From: a gamma proteobacterium HTCC2207
GTDB taxonomy: Bacteria; Pseudomonadota; Gammaproteobacteria; Pseudomonadales; Porticoccaceae
Length of the DNA: 49,354 nucleotides
Assembly (NCBI GenBank): GCA_905182265.1
Contig: CAJJAO010000001.1
Location: 1 to 49,354 of the forward strand
Reading direction: 5' to 3'
Shown here: piece by piece, positions 1-8,094 of the stretch
How the letters are laid out: each line of letters begins with the position of its first letter
How positions within the stretch are numbered: position 1 is the first letter of the stretch
Notes under the pieces: generated by a model
Told to the model about the DNA's origin: nothing
The model's input: only the letters and a program-made list of their open reading frames with translations
The model's database searches: none
Translations under genes and position numbers: made by a program

Positions 1-1056
1 ATTTCAAATTCAGCAAGCGATGGAAAGACTAAGTCATTTAAATCCGCCACAGAAATGCAGCGCCAATTTAGTGAAGCAACTAACGGTGTTGTAGACTCTT
101 ACAGAGTGGTATCGGAAACTCAAAACGCTCGCGGCCAATACGTGGTAGTGGTCGACGCCAAGATAGCTAAGCTGAAGCTTTCGGCTTCTGCTAGCAGGTT
201 GAAAATAGCAGTTATACCGTTTAGTGGATCAGATAGCTTTGCTCGTAATTTCACAAACTCATTAGTTGGAAAGTTAGTGGGATCTCGGCGCTTTACAGTT
301 TTGGATCGCCAGAGTATGGCGGACATTGCAGGTGAGCGGTCCGTAGCAACGAGTAATTCGCTCACTCCCGTGTCCGAACTAGCGAGACTAGGCAGCACTC
401 TGGCTGCTGATTATATCGTTGTTGGTCAGGTTGAAGATGTTGATAGTCAAATCCGAGAGGTTTACTTTCCCTCTATTAAGAAGACTTTTAAGATTCCTGA
501 GGGAAAGGCTACGGTCAATTTTAAAATAATTGATATTGCAACCAGCCAAGTAAAGTTTGCAGATAATGCGATACTGGGTTTTGATCGTAATTCCTTTCAA
601 AAAGTCATGGGCTCGGGAATGAGGCCAACTCCTGATATTGCTATGGCTGAGATAGCTAGTTCGATCATTGGTAATAAAATACTTGATGCAATCTACCCTA
701 TTATGATTGTAGGTTTTAATCGTGAAATTCTAACTCTTAATCAGGGTGGTGACCTTGTCGAGTCTGGTGCTATATACGGCATCTATAAGCGCGGCGTGAA
801 AGTTTATGACCCTTATACGAAAGAATCGTTAGGGCGAGCTGAGTCTAAAGTAGGTGAGCTGAAAGTCGGACGGGTTTCTCCGAAGATGAGTTCGGCTAGA
901 TTGTCAAAAGGTGATATATCAGTATTTGAAGACTTTAAACCAGGGCAGTTTGTTTGTCGGCTCGAAAGGGCTGCTCCATCACTAGCTTCGAAAATCGATA
1001 TTAAAACAAAAGCAAAGATCAAAAAGAAAAAAGCACAATATGACGACGATTGGTAG
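1..1056 (+). CDS. FlgT/CsgG-like envelope protein, 5' end outside the window
   Basis: The frame is open to the first base, so the gene begins before the window and the Met at position 55 is probably internal. At least 351 residues are visible. An N-terminal alpha/beta part (around SYRVVSETQNARGQYVVVV) resembles the FlgT/LPP20-like fold. It is followed by a CsgG-like middle domain (LKIAVIPFSGSD, FTVLDRQSMADI, ADYIVVGQVEDV) and a C-terminal domain with the GAIYGIYKRG and VGELKVGRVSP segments typical of FlgT-like proteins. The chain ends with a Lys-rich stretch and then YDDDW. CsgG-fold proteins act in the periplasm or outer membrane in secretion, lipoprotein or flagellar assembly. The exact role here is not visible. 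It probably shares an operon with the next gene, 31 bp away. The fold call is fairly good and the function is open. Confidence 0.7.
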   Translation: MSNSASDGKTKSFKSATEMQRQFSEATNGVVDSYRVVSETQNARGQYVVVVDAKIAKLKLSASASRLKIAVIPFSGSDSFARNFTNSLVGKLVGSRRFTVLDRQSMADIAGERSVATSNSLTPVSELARLGSTLAADYIVVGQVEDVDSQIREVYFPSIKKTFKIPEGKATVNFKIIDIATSQVKFADNAILGFDRNSFQKVMGSGMRPTPDIAMAEIASSIIGNKILDAIYPIMIVGFNREILTLNQGGDLVESGAIYGIYKRGVKVYDPYTKESLGRAESKVGELKVGRVSPKMSSARLSKGDISVFEDFKPGQFVCRLERAAPSLASKIDIKTKAKIKKKKAQYDDDW

Positions 1057-1087
1057 ACTCATAAAAATTAATCATTGGAGACAAAGC

Positions 1088-2794
1088 ATGAAAAAGTTGG
1101 GTCAGTTGAGTTTGGGGGCTGCATTAACCTCGATGTTCTTGTTGTCGCCATATGTATTATCTGAGGATGGTGGAAATGCTGCCGTAGCGGCATTTCAAGA
1201 CGGTACAGTTGAGGCACCTCGTGGCCTAAGTACTTCTCAAAAAGCAGGACCAGTGCTTAGGAAGCTTGCTCGAGAAAAAGGCTTCAAAATTGGAGGCTGG
1301 GACGATGAAAAAAATCGAATAATGGTTATAAACACCTCAGGTGAGGCTATCGATTCCTGGGATCCGTCTTTTCTCGAAAAGAGGGAAAGTTTATCGATCG
1401 AGGTATCACTAAGCGCTAAGGCTGCAATTATTGAGAGTTTTACGACTACCGCAAGCGCGGAAAATATACTTTCGGTGCCAGGTAATCCTATAGCAAAGCA
1501 ACTCGAAAATGAAGAAAAGCAAATCAAGGCAATGGAAGCGCAGGCAAAAAAGTTACATAAACAGGCTCAGGCAGATGCCTTGGTACTATTGTCGGCCTTC
1601 GATCAGGCTCAGGCCGATGAGTTAAGAGGAGTTACCTCCGAGGATCGGATGAACTCCCTTTTAGAAGCGGTTGTCAAAAAGCTAGATGCTAGCTTTGACT
1701 CTCAACAAATTACAGACGACAAAAAGAAACGCCTGAGTGACATAAAACAGCGGCTAGAGAAAGCTAGAGGCATTGAGGAGGAGAGAGAGAAACTACTCGA
1801 TGATGTTCAGAATAAAATATCTGAACTGCAGGGGCAAATTAAAAAAGAGACGCGCTCTACTATCGAAACTACCTCTAGCATGCCTCTGTTTGGCGCTACC
1901 ACGCTGATGCAAGTAGAGAGTTATGATGACTTAAGTGGCCAGTACAATATTGCTTCACTTGTCGTATGGAGTCCCAAGCTTGAGCAAGAAGCAAGAGGTA
2001 TGCTACTAGGCGCAGGTAAAGGAAAACCAAGGGAAAATAAAATTTCTCTTGACCAGTGGTTAGATAAACAAAACTTGTCTTCTATGGTCGGCGCTAGACG
2101 TTACCTTGCTAATGATGGTTCTACAAATTTTATGGGGATCTCAGCGATAGAGTATGATCCGGAGGATGCGGGCACTTATAATATGCTTGAGATGGAAGCT
2201 ATTATGTGGGCGAAACAGGCGGCTATCTTAAGTCTTAAGTCATCTGTAGAGTCTGTAAAAACTGCAGAGAGATTGAAAAGGGATATTCGAGGCTCTGATG
2301 GAAAAACTGAATCGGTTATTCTCAAGGATTTTTCGGCAGATATCCGAGAGTCGGTAAAAGATCTGACTATCCGCGGGTTAGAGACACTGAGAATAGAAGA
2401 AACTGTGCATGAGCCCACTGGTAAAAATATTATAGTTGCAGTTGCGAATGTGAATAGCGCGTTAGCGGTAAAGGCCTCTGGCATTATGAAAGATTTATAT
2501 GCAACATTAAAAGAGGTGAACGCAGATCAAAGCTTTATTAAGGGCGAGGAAGCGGGAATGAAAGCGGAGGCTGCAAAGACACTTAATAACAAAAAAATAT
2601 TTAATGCGGGTGTAGCTTCCGGCTCCGAAAAAGTTGCCGCAGAATATGACGACCGAGCTAGCGATCGAGCAACAATGAGGAATAATCAGTCCGAAGAAGC
2701 TCAAACGCCGGCCGCGAATGTAGACTCGGATTCATCAGGCGAGAGCCAGTCTGGCTCGTGGGCGGGTGATACTGACGTTGATGACGACTTTTAG
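1088..2794 (+). CDS. Secreted coiled-coil protein of unknown function
   Basis: 568 residues, not recognised as a named family. I place the start at the ATG at 1088 because GGAG at 1077-1080 is correctly spaced and the protein then opens with a classical signal peptide (MKKLGQLSLGAALTSMFLL). The in-frame upstream ATG at 1040 would bury that signal. Residues about 120-260 are rich in Glu, Lys and Gln with heptad-like spacing, suggesting a long coiled coil. The second half is mixed alpha/beta. The last 40 residues are low-complexity Ser/Asp/Gly and end in VDDDF. The preceding FlgT/CsgG-like protein ends in a similar DDDW. It overlaps the next gene by 14 bp, which suggests translational coupling. 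A periplasmic or surface partner of the CsgG-like protein is an inference from position only. Confidence 0.75.
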   Translation: MKKLGQLSLGAALTSMFLLSPYVLSEDGGNAAVAAFQDGTVEAPRGLSTSQKAGPVLRKLAREKGFKIGGWDDEKNRIMVINTSGEAIDSWDPSFLEKRESLSIEVSLSAKAAIIESFTTTASAENILSVPGNPIAKQLENEEKQIKAMEAQAKKLHKQAQADALVLLSAFDQAQADELRGVTSEDRMNSLLEAVVKKLDASFDSQQITDDKKKRLSDIKQRLEKARGIEEEREKLLDDVQNKISELQGQIKKETRSTIETTSSMPLFGATTLMQVESYDDLSGQYNIASLVVWSPKLEQEARGMLLGAGKGKPRENKISLDQWLDKQNLSSMVGARRYLANDGSTNFMGISAIEYDPEDAGTYNMLEMEAIMWAKQAAILSLKSSVESVKTAERLKRDIRGSDGKTESVILKDFSADIRESVKDLTIRGLETLRIEETVHEPTGKNIIVAVANVNSALAVKASGIMKDLYATLKEVNADQSFIKGEEAGMKAEAAKTLNNKKIFNAGVASGSEKVAAEYDDRASDRATMRNNQSEEAQTPAANVDSDSSGESQSGSWAGDTDVDDDF

Positions 2795-3185
2795 GTGGTT
2801 TTCGCTGCTAGTATTGGCTTCGATGCCTGTTAGCAGCCACTCCGCGGCCCCAAAGGCATTTGATGCTGTCATGTCGGAGAATGCAAGTCGGCTCAATTCG
2901 TCTGACTATTTTTTAACTACTGATGCGCATTTTTATTATCTCGGGTTTAGGCTTTCTGCCGCTGATCAATTTGAGGCCGAATTTTTATTTTTAACTAGGT
3001 TTAAGGATGAACTGGACGGGATATTTACAGTGTTATGCGCAGAATCGAGTATGCTTCTAAAAGATAATAACCAGTACCAATTTAATTTTTCCAAGAACAG
3101 TATAGTTGAAGATCGTAGTCATCTGTTTTTGGCGACCATTAGCAACAAAGTTATTTTTAGTGAAAAAAAGAAAGTGTGCATGTAA
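2781..3185 (+). CDS. Small secreted protein, hypothetical
   Basis: 134 residues from the ATG at 2781, which lies inside the 3' end of the preceding gene (14-bp overlap). A GTG at 2766 is also in frame. The ATG start gives a clean signal peptide (MTTFRWFSLLVLASMPVSS, cleavage near SHSA). The mature part has no motif I recognise. It contains two cysteines, one in VLCAES and one next to the C-terminus (KKVCM), which could form a disulfide. The overlap places it firmly in the operon with the two preceding envelope genes, so it is probably a periplasmic accessory to them. The function is unknown. Confidence 0.65.
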   Translation: MTTFRWFSLLVLASMPVSSHSAAPKAFDAVMSENASRLNSSDYFLTTDAHFYYLGFRLSAADQFEAEFLFLTRFKDELDGIFTVLCAESSMLLKDNNQYQFNFSKNSIVEDRSHLFLATISNKVIFSEKKKVCM

Positions 3186-3221
3186 CAAATTTTTTTCCTT
3201 ACTAATTTTGGATTTTAACTT

Positions 3222-3743
3222 ATGAAAGACCAAATAGAAGAGCTAATTGAGCGCGGGATATTTGCAAGCCGATGGTTCCTAGCCCCGATATATTTAGTTT
3301 TATCTATCTCGTTGCTGTTTATATCAATTAAAACCATCCAAGAGTTGTTCCACTTTGTTCCCTCTGCACTGGATATGGAAATCAAAGATATGATGTTGTA
3401 TATTCTTCATATCGTTGATCTTGCTCTTATAGCCAATTTAGTTTTGATGATTATCTTCGCGGGTTATGAAAATTTTGTTTCTAAAATTGGCGTTGCTAAT
3501 GACAGTGAGGACAAGCCGTCATGGATGGGGCAGGTTGGTTTTAGTGAATTAAAGTTAAAGCTGATAGCATCGATTGTGGCAATTTCAGGTATCAATCTTT
3601 TAGAAGCCTTTATGGACCTATCCCTGATCACTGATAGAGATTTACGATGGATGATTATAGTTCATATTACATTTATTGTATCAGGCGTTTTGTTGGCGTT
3701 GATGGATTTTCTCGCTAGTAAGGCTGAAAAGCATGGTCCTTAA
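3222..3743 (+). CDS. YqhA/UPF0114 family inner-membrane protein
   Basis: 173 residues. The protein matches the YqhA (UPF0114) pattern: an N-terminal amphipathic segment (IEELIERGIFASRWFLAPIYLVL), about four hydrophobic membrane segments, and the loop with GYENFVSKI followed by WMGQVGFSELKLKL. That loop is the most conserved stretch of the family, so membership is well supported. It lies 36 bp after the small secreted protein and may be the last gene of the left-edge operon. The biochemical role of the family is not established. The cytosolic tail ends in a Lys-rich segment (ASKAEKHGP). Confidence 0.85.
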   Translation: MKDQIEELIERGIFASRWFLAPIYLVLSISLLFISIKTIQELFHFVPSALDMEIKDMMLYILHIVDLALIANLVLMIIFAGYENFVSKIGVANDSEDKPSWMGQVGFSELKLKLIASIVAISGINLLEAFMDLSLITDRDLRWMIIVHITFIVSGVLLALMDFLASKAEKHGP

Positions 3744-3984
3744 TAGCGATTGGACTCGTGTCACCCCCTAGCAGTAAGCATAGCGGTGAAGCTGTTGTTC
3801 TGAGTAGTAATTATTCATACCTTTGCAGGCCGTTTCTTTACAAAGACTGCTTCTAACACGATGAACGATATTCTGGCGTTCAGGTAGAGTCTATCGAAAC
3901 CTCACTCGACTAGATGGGTTAGTCAGGGATGCTCTGACCATTAGTATATGATTTCAACTTAAATAACTATGAAATGGAACCCTA
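3744..3984. other. Intergenic boundary between the left operon and the accessory island
   Basis: No coding sequence is visible in these 241 bases. A short imperfect hairpin is present around 3921-3945 (GTCAG ... CTGAC). It has no T-tract, so I do not call it a terminator. Base composition becomes more AT-rich from here, and the neighbours to the right are small accessory genes, so I treat this as the approximate left limit of the decayed island. Confidence 0.4.
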
Positions 3985-4482
3985 ATGCGAAACAACAAAA
4001 TTTCCCTTCAAGGCTTAGCCCACATTGGGGAGTTTATCGGTGGCATCGCGATTATTATCTCCTTAGTTTATCTTGCAATGCAGGTGTCAGACAGTAACCG
4101 ATTACTGCGTAGTCAGGCTCATTATAATGCTTTAATGCTGGCACAGGGGCCAGGAGCTATGATGGTTCAAAATAGAGAGTTAAGTATACTTGTTGGCCGA
4201 TGCCAAGCTGGCAATGATGGCGTTTCGTCTGCAGCGTTAGCACGTTGCCATCAATATGCTCTAATGGAAATAAACGGCTGGGAGTATCTGTATTACCAGC
4301 ACTTAGACGACTCTATACCCTCGCAATTATGGGTGGGTTCAGATGCTTACTACCGAAATGAAATTCAAACTAAAGCTGGATATGAAAAATTTTGGAAGGA
4401 TTACCACATAGCTTATGCAGAGCCGTTCCATAGTTATGTGGCCGCTATTTTCCGTAAGGAAAGTGATATTTTACCTCAATAA
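3985..4482 (+). CDS. Hypothetical protein with one N-terminal membrane segment
   Basis: 165 residues. The first 40 include a strongly hydrophobic segment (FIGGIAIIISLVYLAMQV), then a polar, mostly helical domain with conserved-looking Trp/Tyr clusters (NGWEYLYYQHLDDS, AGYEKFWKDYH). I know this general layout from many uncharacterised marine proteobacterial proteins, but I cannot assign a function. The start ATG follows GGAACCC with loose spacing. It stands alone: 241 bp from the upstream operon and immediately followed by the first copy of the dispersed repeat at 4495. Two Cys residues (GRCQAGNDG, ARCHQYAL) may be structural. Confidence 0.65.
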   Translation: MRNNKISLQGLAHIGEFIGGIAIIISLVYLAMQVSDSNRLLRSQAHYNALMLAQGPGAMMVQNRELSILVGRCQAGNDGVSSAALARCHQYALMEINGWEYLYYQHLDDSIPSQLWVGSDAYYRNEIQTKAGYEKFWKDYHIAYAEPFHSYVAAIFRKESDILPQ

Positions 4483-4494
4483 CTTCTCACCCCT

Positions 4495-4518
4495 ATCTAG
4501 CCCTGATTTGACTGAGTA
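4495..4518 (-). repeat. Dispersed repeat, copy A
   Basis: Read on the minus strand, this contains AGTCAAATCAGGGCTAGAT. The same word occurs with few changes at 7607, 9593 and 10143. It lies 12 bp after the stop of the preceding hypothetical gene and 28 bp before the phosphatase start. It is on the same strand as the nearest TerS-like gene copy (about 5085-5382) and on its 3' side. That is the relation also seen for copies B and C. Confidence 0.65.
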
Positions 4519-4545
4519 GGGTATTAAGTTATGCTGGGAGTTAAT

Positions 4546-5040
4546 ATGAAAAAAAACATTCTAATTTGTACTTTTCTTTTTATATCCTCACCTTGCTATT
4601 CTCAAGAGGTAACTACCTATTATCTCATTCGTCATGCCGAAAAATTACGGATCGACCTAAGTGATCAAAATCCAATATTAAATCATCAAGGCGTAAAAAG
4701 AGCTAATACTTGGAAAGAAGTCTTCACTAATGTAAGTCTTGATGCTGTTTATTCTACAGATTACAACAGAACTAAACTAACCGCTAAACCTACAGCTGAT
4801 AGTAAACATTTACCTATATTTTTATACAATCCAAAAGAAATGTATTCAGAATCTTTTCAGCACAAAACTAAAGGAAAAGCTGTCTTGGTGGTCGGGCATA
4901 GCAATACCACTCATGTTTTCGCAAATAAAGTTTTAGGCAGAGATGAATATAATCAAATTCATGATGACAATAATTCAAATCTTTATATTGTTTCTGTTAT
5001 TAACGGAAAGGCCTCCTCGATTTTATTAGAGATTAATTGA
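4546..5040 (+). CDS. Secreted histidine phosphatase family protein
   Basis: 164 residues. The start is the ATG at 4546, with GGGAG at 4536-4540 placed 5 bp upstream. The ATG at 4531 would lie upstream of that ribosome site. The signal peptide (MKKNILICTFLFISSPCYS) directs it to the periplasm. The phosphoglycerate-mutase-fold motif is clear: YLIRHAEK (the RH of the RHG-type motif, catalytic His), YSTDYNRTKLTA (second Arg) and VVGHSNTTH (second His). The length is short for the family, similar to SixA-type single-domain enzymes. The substrate cannot be read from sequence. The gene is markedly AT-rich and isolated. It sits between repeat copy A and TerS-like copy 1, as cargo would. Confidence 0.85.
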   Translation: MKKNILICTFLFISSPCYSQEVTTYYLIRHAEKLRIDLSDQNPILNHQGVKRANTWKEVFTNVSLDAVYSTDYNRTKLTAKPTADSKHLPIFLYNPKEMYSESFQHKTKGKAVLVVGHSNTTHVFANKVLGRDEYNQIHDDNNSNLYIVSVINGKASSILLEIN

Positions 5041-5084
5041 GGCCAGCTTCTACTTATCTTTTCTCAGCCATAGTTTCGACAATA

Positions 5085-5382
5085 AACTGCATTGGCGGTA
5101 TCTCTATCAATGGCTGAGGCTCGTTCCCTCCTCAGCTCTCCCAATATCTGACCTTAGGAAGTAAATCATTGCTGTGACATTAACCTGAGTAGGCTTTTCG
5201 AAGAGTGCATTAGAGACCTTATTTAAGCCCTCAGCGCGACCCCTTTTTATTGCGTCCATAAACACCTTATAGTCGCCCTGTTTGGCGTATAAGGTTGATT
5301 CCGATATACCTGAGCAAGCGGCTATCTGGACCATTGTAAGACCGTTAGAGGCCATTTCACGGGTTTCCTGGCATATGTAGTC
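5085..5382 (-). pseudogene. TerS-like helix-turn-helix gene, copy 1 (frameshifted)
   Basis: The longest intact stretch is 5107-5355 on the minus strand (82 codons from MASNGLT). The helix-turn-helix MVQIAACSGISESTLYAKQ is followed by KVFMDAIKRGRAEGLNKVSNALFEK and VTAMIYFL. This order (HTH, then EGLxKVxNALFxK, then TAMIYxLK) resembles phage small-terminase-like DNA-binding proteins. Upstream, the frame stays open through YICQETREMA but has no start codon. Downstream, a frameshift after MIYFL hides the real tail: another frame reads on to a match of EIPPMQIV of copy 3. Related copies lie at 7785-8093 and 9049-9361, with a 3' fragment near 10164. It is probably non-functional, though the 82-aa N-terminal part could still be made. 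Confidence 0.7.
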
Positions 5383-5561
5383 AGTTGTTATCTATCCGGC
5401 TCTGCCGACAGGTGATAAATAGCTACTTGCTTTTAAGAGTGTGGTACTTGTCATTTTCTTAAATACAGAAACTTACATTGATAAATCTTCCTACGCGCAA
5501 ATTGCGTGTAACTTTGCTGACCAATTTAAGCTAGCGCTAAACCTAGCGTTCCTAATTAATT
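5383..5561. other. Intergenic, no gene recognised
   Basis: There is a small plus-strand open frame over part of this stretch (5441-5629), but it has no family signature and runs into the minus-strand zinc-ribbon gene. I treat it as noise. Confidence 0.4.
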
Positions 5562-6491
5562 TCAAGGAGTTACTGGGATTTTTTTGGGCATGGTGTATTT
5601 ATATTGAAAAGCTATTCCAGCAACCATAAAAGCTAGATTTAAAAAAGCCAGTCCTCCGATATGATTCGAAGCCCACGTTAAATTACTTGGATTCGCTAGA
5701 AATATTCCAGCTGATCCCACAAACATCAATGCGCCTCCGTATGACCCCATGATAATTGCCTTTAGGTGTTCGCGCCCGTACCAAACGAGACCTGTAGATG
5801 TTGCGATAACTAGTAGACTAACCGCGCCTCCGCTCAGTCCTATAGTTTTAAATAATAGGGCCTGGATACCCGCAGCGATACTCCAGGCGAGTACATAAGT
5901 ACCAGCCTTAGCAAAAAAGTAGACGACGGCTGTTGTGCCTGCCAAAGCGGCGAGCGATATAGCGTTAAGAGTGTCCATTGCCATTGGCCCTAACTTTAAA
6001 ACGACTAAAATCTCCAAAACTGACACGAAGTATACAACCGCTAAAGTTGTTCCGTACCACCTTAATCCAAATAATATAGCTCCAACACCTGACGCCAAAC
6101 AGGTTGCGCTAACGAATGAGCCTATTCCTCCAAATACTGCACTTAACAAAAGTACTATCGACATTGCTATCGCACAGTAACGAATTACCTCCTTCGATAC
6201 CGCAGGACTGTTACCCTCATTGGTATTCGTGTCATCTAAAGTGTCGCGATTACCTATTGCTTTTTCTTGGGTAACTTTTTCTTTGAGTTGTTCTTTCTTG
6301 GCTGCAAGTGAGTTGCTCATTCTTTTCACAGCGTCAATCTTATCGGAGAGTTGGGCTTTTTCTGCAATCATGGAGGCTTGCTTCTTTGCATTATCCAAAA
6401 ACCCATCAGCTAATTGCACGCCGCAGTGAGGGCAGGCTTTAGCTTGATCACTCACTCCTTTTCCGCATTCTACGCAAGTTGTCATTGACAT
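5562..6491 (-). CDS. Zinc-ribbon membrane protein
   Basis: About 309 residues. Three in-frame Met codons compete for the start (6503, 6491, 6485). I prefer 6491 because GAGA lies about 7 bases upstream, while nothing useful precedes 6503. The N-terminus is a compact zinc ribbon with CVECGKG and CPHCGVQL (two CxxC pairs). A charged helical linker follows (residues about 35-95, Lys/Glu/Gln rich). The remaining 200 residues are almost wholly hydrophobic, with about seven or eight membrane segments. Zinc-ribbon plus membrane-domain proteins are common, poorly characterised accessory proteins. The zinc ribbon is cytosolic if the usual topology holds. The substrate and role are unknown. It stands alone in the island. 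Confidence 0.75.
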   Translation of the reverse strand: MSMTTCVECGKGVSDQAKACPHCGVQLADGFLDNAKKQASMIAEKAQLSDKIDAVKRMSNSLAAKKEQLKEKVTQEKAIGNRDTLDDTNTNEGNSPAVSKEVIRYCAIAMSIVLLLSAVFGGIGSFVSATCLASGVGAILFGLRWYGTTLAVVYFVSVLEILVVLKLGPMAMDTLNAISLAALAGTTAVVYFFAKAGTYVLAWSIAAGIQALLFKTIGLSGGAVSLLVIATSTGLVWYGREHLKAIIMGSYGGALMFVGSAGIFLANPSNLTWASNHIGGLAFLNLAFMVAGIAFQYKYTMPKKIPVTP

Positions 6492-6503
6492 AATTTTTCT
6501 CAT

Positions 6504-6752
6504 TAATTTAAAGTCAAGCCATTAAAAAAATCTATACACCATATATGAATACTAAACGTAGGATTACAAATAGTACAATTCGGCTCCTACTAATTTTGTT
6601 ATCATAGTTATTTCTTTCCATTGAAAACGGCCATCACAGTTAATTCAATAGGAACTATTTGTTATTTCTTCCAGGGCCTGTTACTGCAACAACGCGAAGC
6701 TTTACAGTAAGTTATAAAACTGATTATGAATTACAACTAGTGTTTTCTTCTC
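6504..6752. other. Intergenic, AT-rich, no gene seen
   Basis: These 249 bases separate two minus-strand genes. They must contain the promoter of the zinc-ribbon gene, but no convincing -35/-10 pair stands out and no stable hairpin terminator is seen for the lipoprotein gene. Confidence 0.4.
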
Positions 6753-7064
6753 CTAGATATTTTCAGAAATTTTGAACATTGCTTTACTGAACCTATTGGT
6801 CAATTCTAAGTATTGTTTTCTTTGAGCATCAGTCCATTCTTCGGACTGCAACGTAGCTCCTTCGTTAGCCATTGCCATATTTTTTGCGTTCATTTTACTG
6901 ATGTCTTGAATAGAGATAGAGCCTTTCCCTGCCATATCTTCGAATCCCTCAATCACATTTTCATAACTATCTATAAAGGAGTCCACCTGTGTAGAGCCGC
7001 CACCACAAGCTAACAACGCTAGAGTAAGAACTAGGAGTAGGGGTGTAGTTCGATATTTTTTCAT
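6753..7064 (-). CDS. Small lipoprotein, hypothetical
   Basis: 103 residues with a clear lipoprotein signal peptide: MKKYRTTPLLLVLTLALLAC, lipobox LLAC, then GGGS. Cys20 would be lipidated, and the Gly after it favours outer-membrane sorting under the usual rule. The mature part (about 83 residues) is all-helical by appearance (VDSFIDSYENVIEGFEDMAG, QRKQYLELTNRFSKAMFKI). It recalls small uncharacterised helical lipoproteins of bacteria, with no catalytic motif. A GAGGCAATG-like ribosome site (complement of 7065-7075) precedes the ATG. It is single-gene, on the minus strand, within the decayed island. Confidence 0.8.
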   Translation of the reverse strand: MKKYRTTPLLLVLTLALLACGGGSTQVDSFIDSYENVIEGFEDMAGKGSISIQDISKMNAKNMAMANEGATLQSEEWTDAQRKQYLELTNRFSKAMFKISENI

Positions 7065-7606
7065 TTCATTGCCTCGTTTGTTTTAGTAGATGAGATTCCA
7101 AATAAAATTATATAAAGTAATATACTTTTCCAGTGCAATTCTAACCGCATTAGTTGCGGTAGCATACAAATGGTCTGTGGACATAACCTAGCACTCAGAA
7201 CAAGAAAAGAAAGATTACTGTTTGTTCTGGCGGTTTAGTCCCCATAACCAAATTTCTAACGTAATAGATGTAATTGACTACTGCGTGAATTGTAATATTA
7301 TAACGGTTTGACAATGTTGTTACCCAATTTAGTATAGGTCTAGATTAACTGCTTTATCAATGCCTTAAACAAAAAAACTAACTTTCACTACGTATCTGAT
7401 TTGTTTCGAATAATTGGGCCCGGGCGCGGAATCGAACTAATAACAGTCATCCCAGTTCCAACGATAAGTGCCTCGGCCAGAAACTACCGACACCGAACAT
7501 AGGAATGGGGGTTTTAGGGTATCTTGTTACCCTCACTCATTTGATACACTAAGAACAAAAAAAACAGGGGGACATCCTAGATAGAAATAGCTGCTTAGTT
7601 AAAGCA
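7065..7606. other. Long non-coding stretch with relic features
   Basis: No gene is supported over about 540 bases. Two things can be seen. A sigma70-like pair lies at TTGACA 7308-7313 and TAGTAT 7330-7335 (16-bp spacer, plus strand) with no gene behind it. Around 7420-7495, the complement reads like a worn tRNA 3' half: a T-arm-like AGTTCGATTCC leading into GCGCCCGGGCCC. The latter does not fold into a full tRNA in my reading. Both are weak. Confidence 0.3.
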
Positions 7607-7630
7607 ATCTAGCCCTGATTTGACTTGATG
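7607..7630 (-). repeat. Dispersed repeat, copy B
   Basis: Minus-strand reading gives CATCAAGTCAAATCAGGG followed by CTAGAT, one or two changes from copies C and D. The similarity to copy D (10143) continues beyond the core through CTAAGCAG. The outer ends CATC and GGATG (near 7573-7577 on the other side) give an imperfect dyad of about 60 bp. It lies about 180 bp 3' of TerS-like copy 2, on the same strand. Confidence 0.65.
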
Positions 7631-7784
7631 GATTATTAGGATATGAATAGTTTATCAATAAACTAATTTTTAAATGTCAGACGAAAAGAAATGCACTTGG
7701 ATAAACACAGTTTTTTTTAGTATGCGGAGTGTTAGCAGCAATAGCACGCACTTACCGACACTTCAGCGGCTAAGTTACAGCCTT

Positions 7785-8093
7785 AGAGCCGATAACAATC
7801 TGGATAGCTGGTATTTCCCTCAACGGTTCAGACTGGTTCTCTCCTCAGTTCTCCCTATCTCTGACCTTTAGATAGTAAATCATTGCTGTAATATTACCTT
7901 GGGTAGGCTTCTCAAAGAGGGCATTAGGGACCTGTTCTAAGCCTCAGCCCATCTTGATTGTAGTAATTATAAACTGCTTATAGCTGCACTGTTTAGCGTA
8001 TTAGGTCGATTCGGATATACCTAGGCATTTACCTCTCTGGGACCCCGCAAGGCCGCGAGAGCCCATTTCGGGGGCTTCCTGACTTATATAGTC
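7785..8093 (-). pseudogene. TerS-like gene, copy 2 (heavily decayed)
   Basis: No single frame is open, but the minus strand aligns by eye with copies 1 and 3 along the whole length. The complement contains CAGGAAGC..CC.GAAATGG near the 5' end, GGTATATCCGAATCGAC (the GISES segment), CTCTTTGAGAAGCCTAC (LFEKP/A), ACAGCAATGATTTAC (TAMIY), GTCAGAGATAGGGAGAACTG (VRDREN) and the tail PLREIPAIQIVI. Several stops and indels interrupt it. It is therefore the most degraded member of the family in this window. The 65-codon plus-strand frame at 7674-7871 overlaps it and is not a gene. Confidence 0.65.
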
Positions 8094-8094
8094 G

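Noticed and set aside
5091..5100. Second copy of the tRNA-Ser 3' end (TGGCGGT)
   Set aside because: Only seven bases match and the similarity stops there, so it is not an attachment-site duplicate.
5441..5629. 62-codon plus-strand frame
   Set aside because: It ends inside the well-supported zinc-ribbon gene on the opposite strand and has no recognisable domain.
7420..7500. Complete tRNA gene on the minus strand
   Set aside because: Only a T-arm-like word and a GC-rich end are present. I could not pair an acceptor stem or place an anticodon arm.
7674..7871. 65-codon plus-strand open frame
   Set aside because: It lies across the 3' end of the decayed TerS-like copy 2 on the other strand, has no family signature and no ribosome site.
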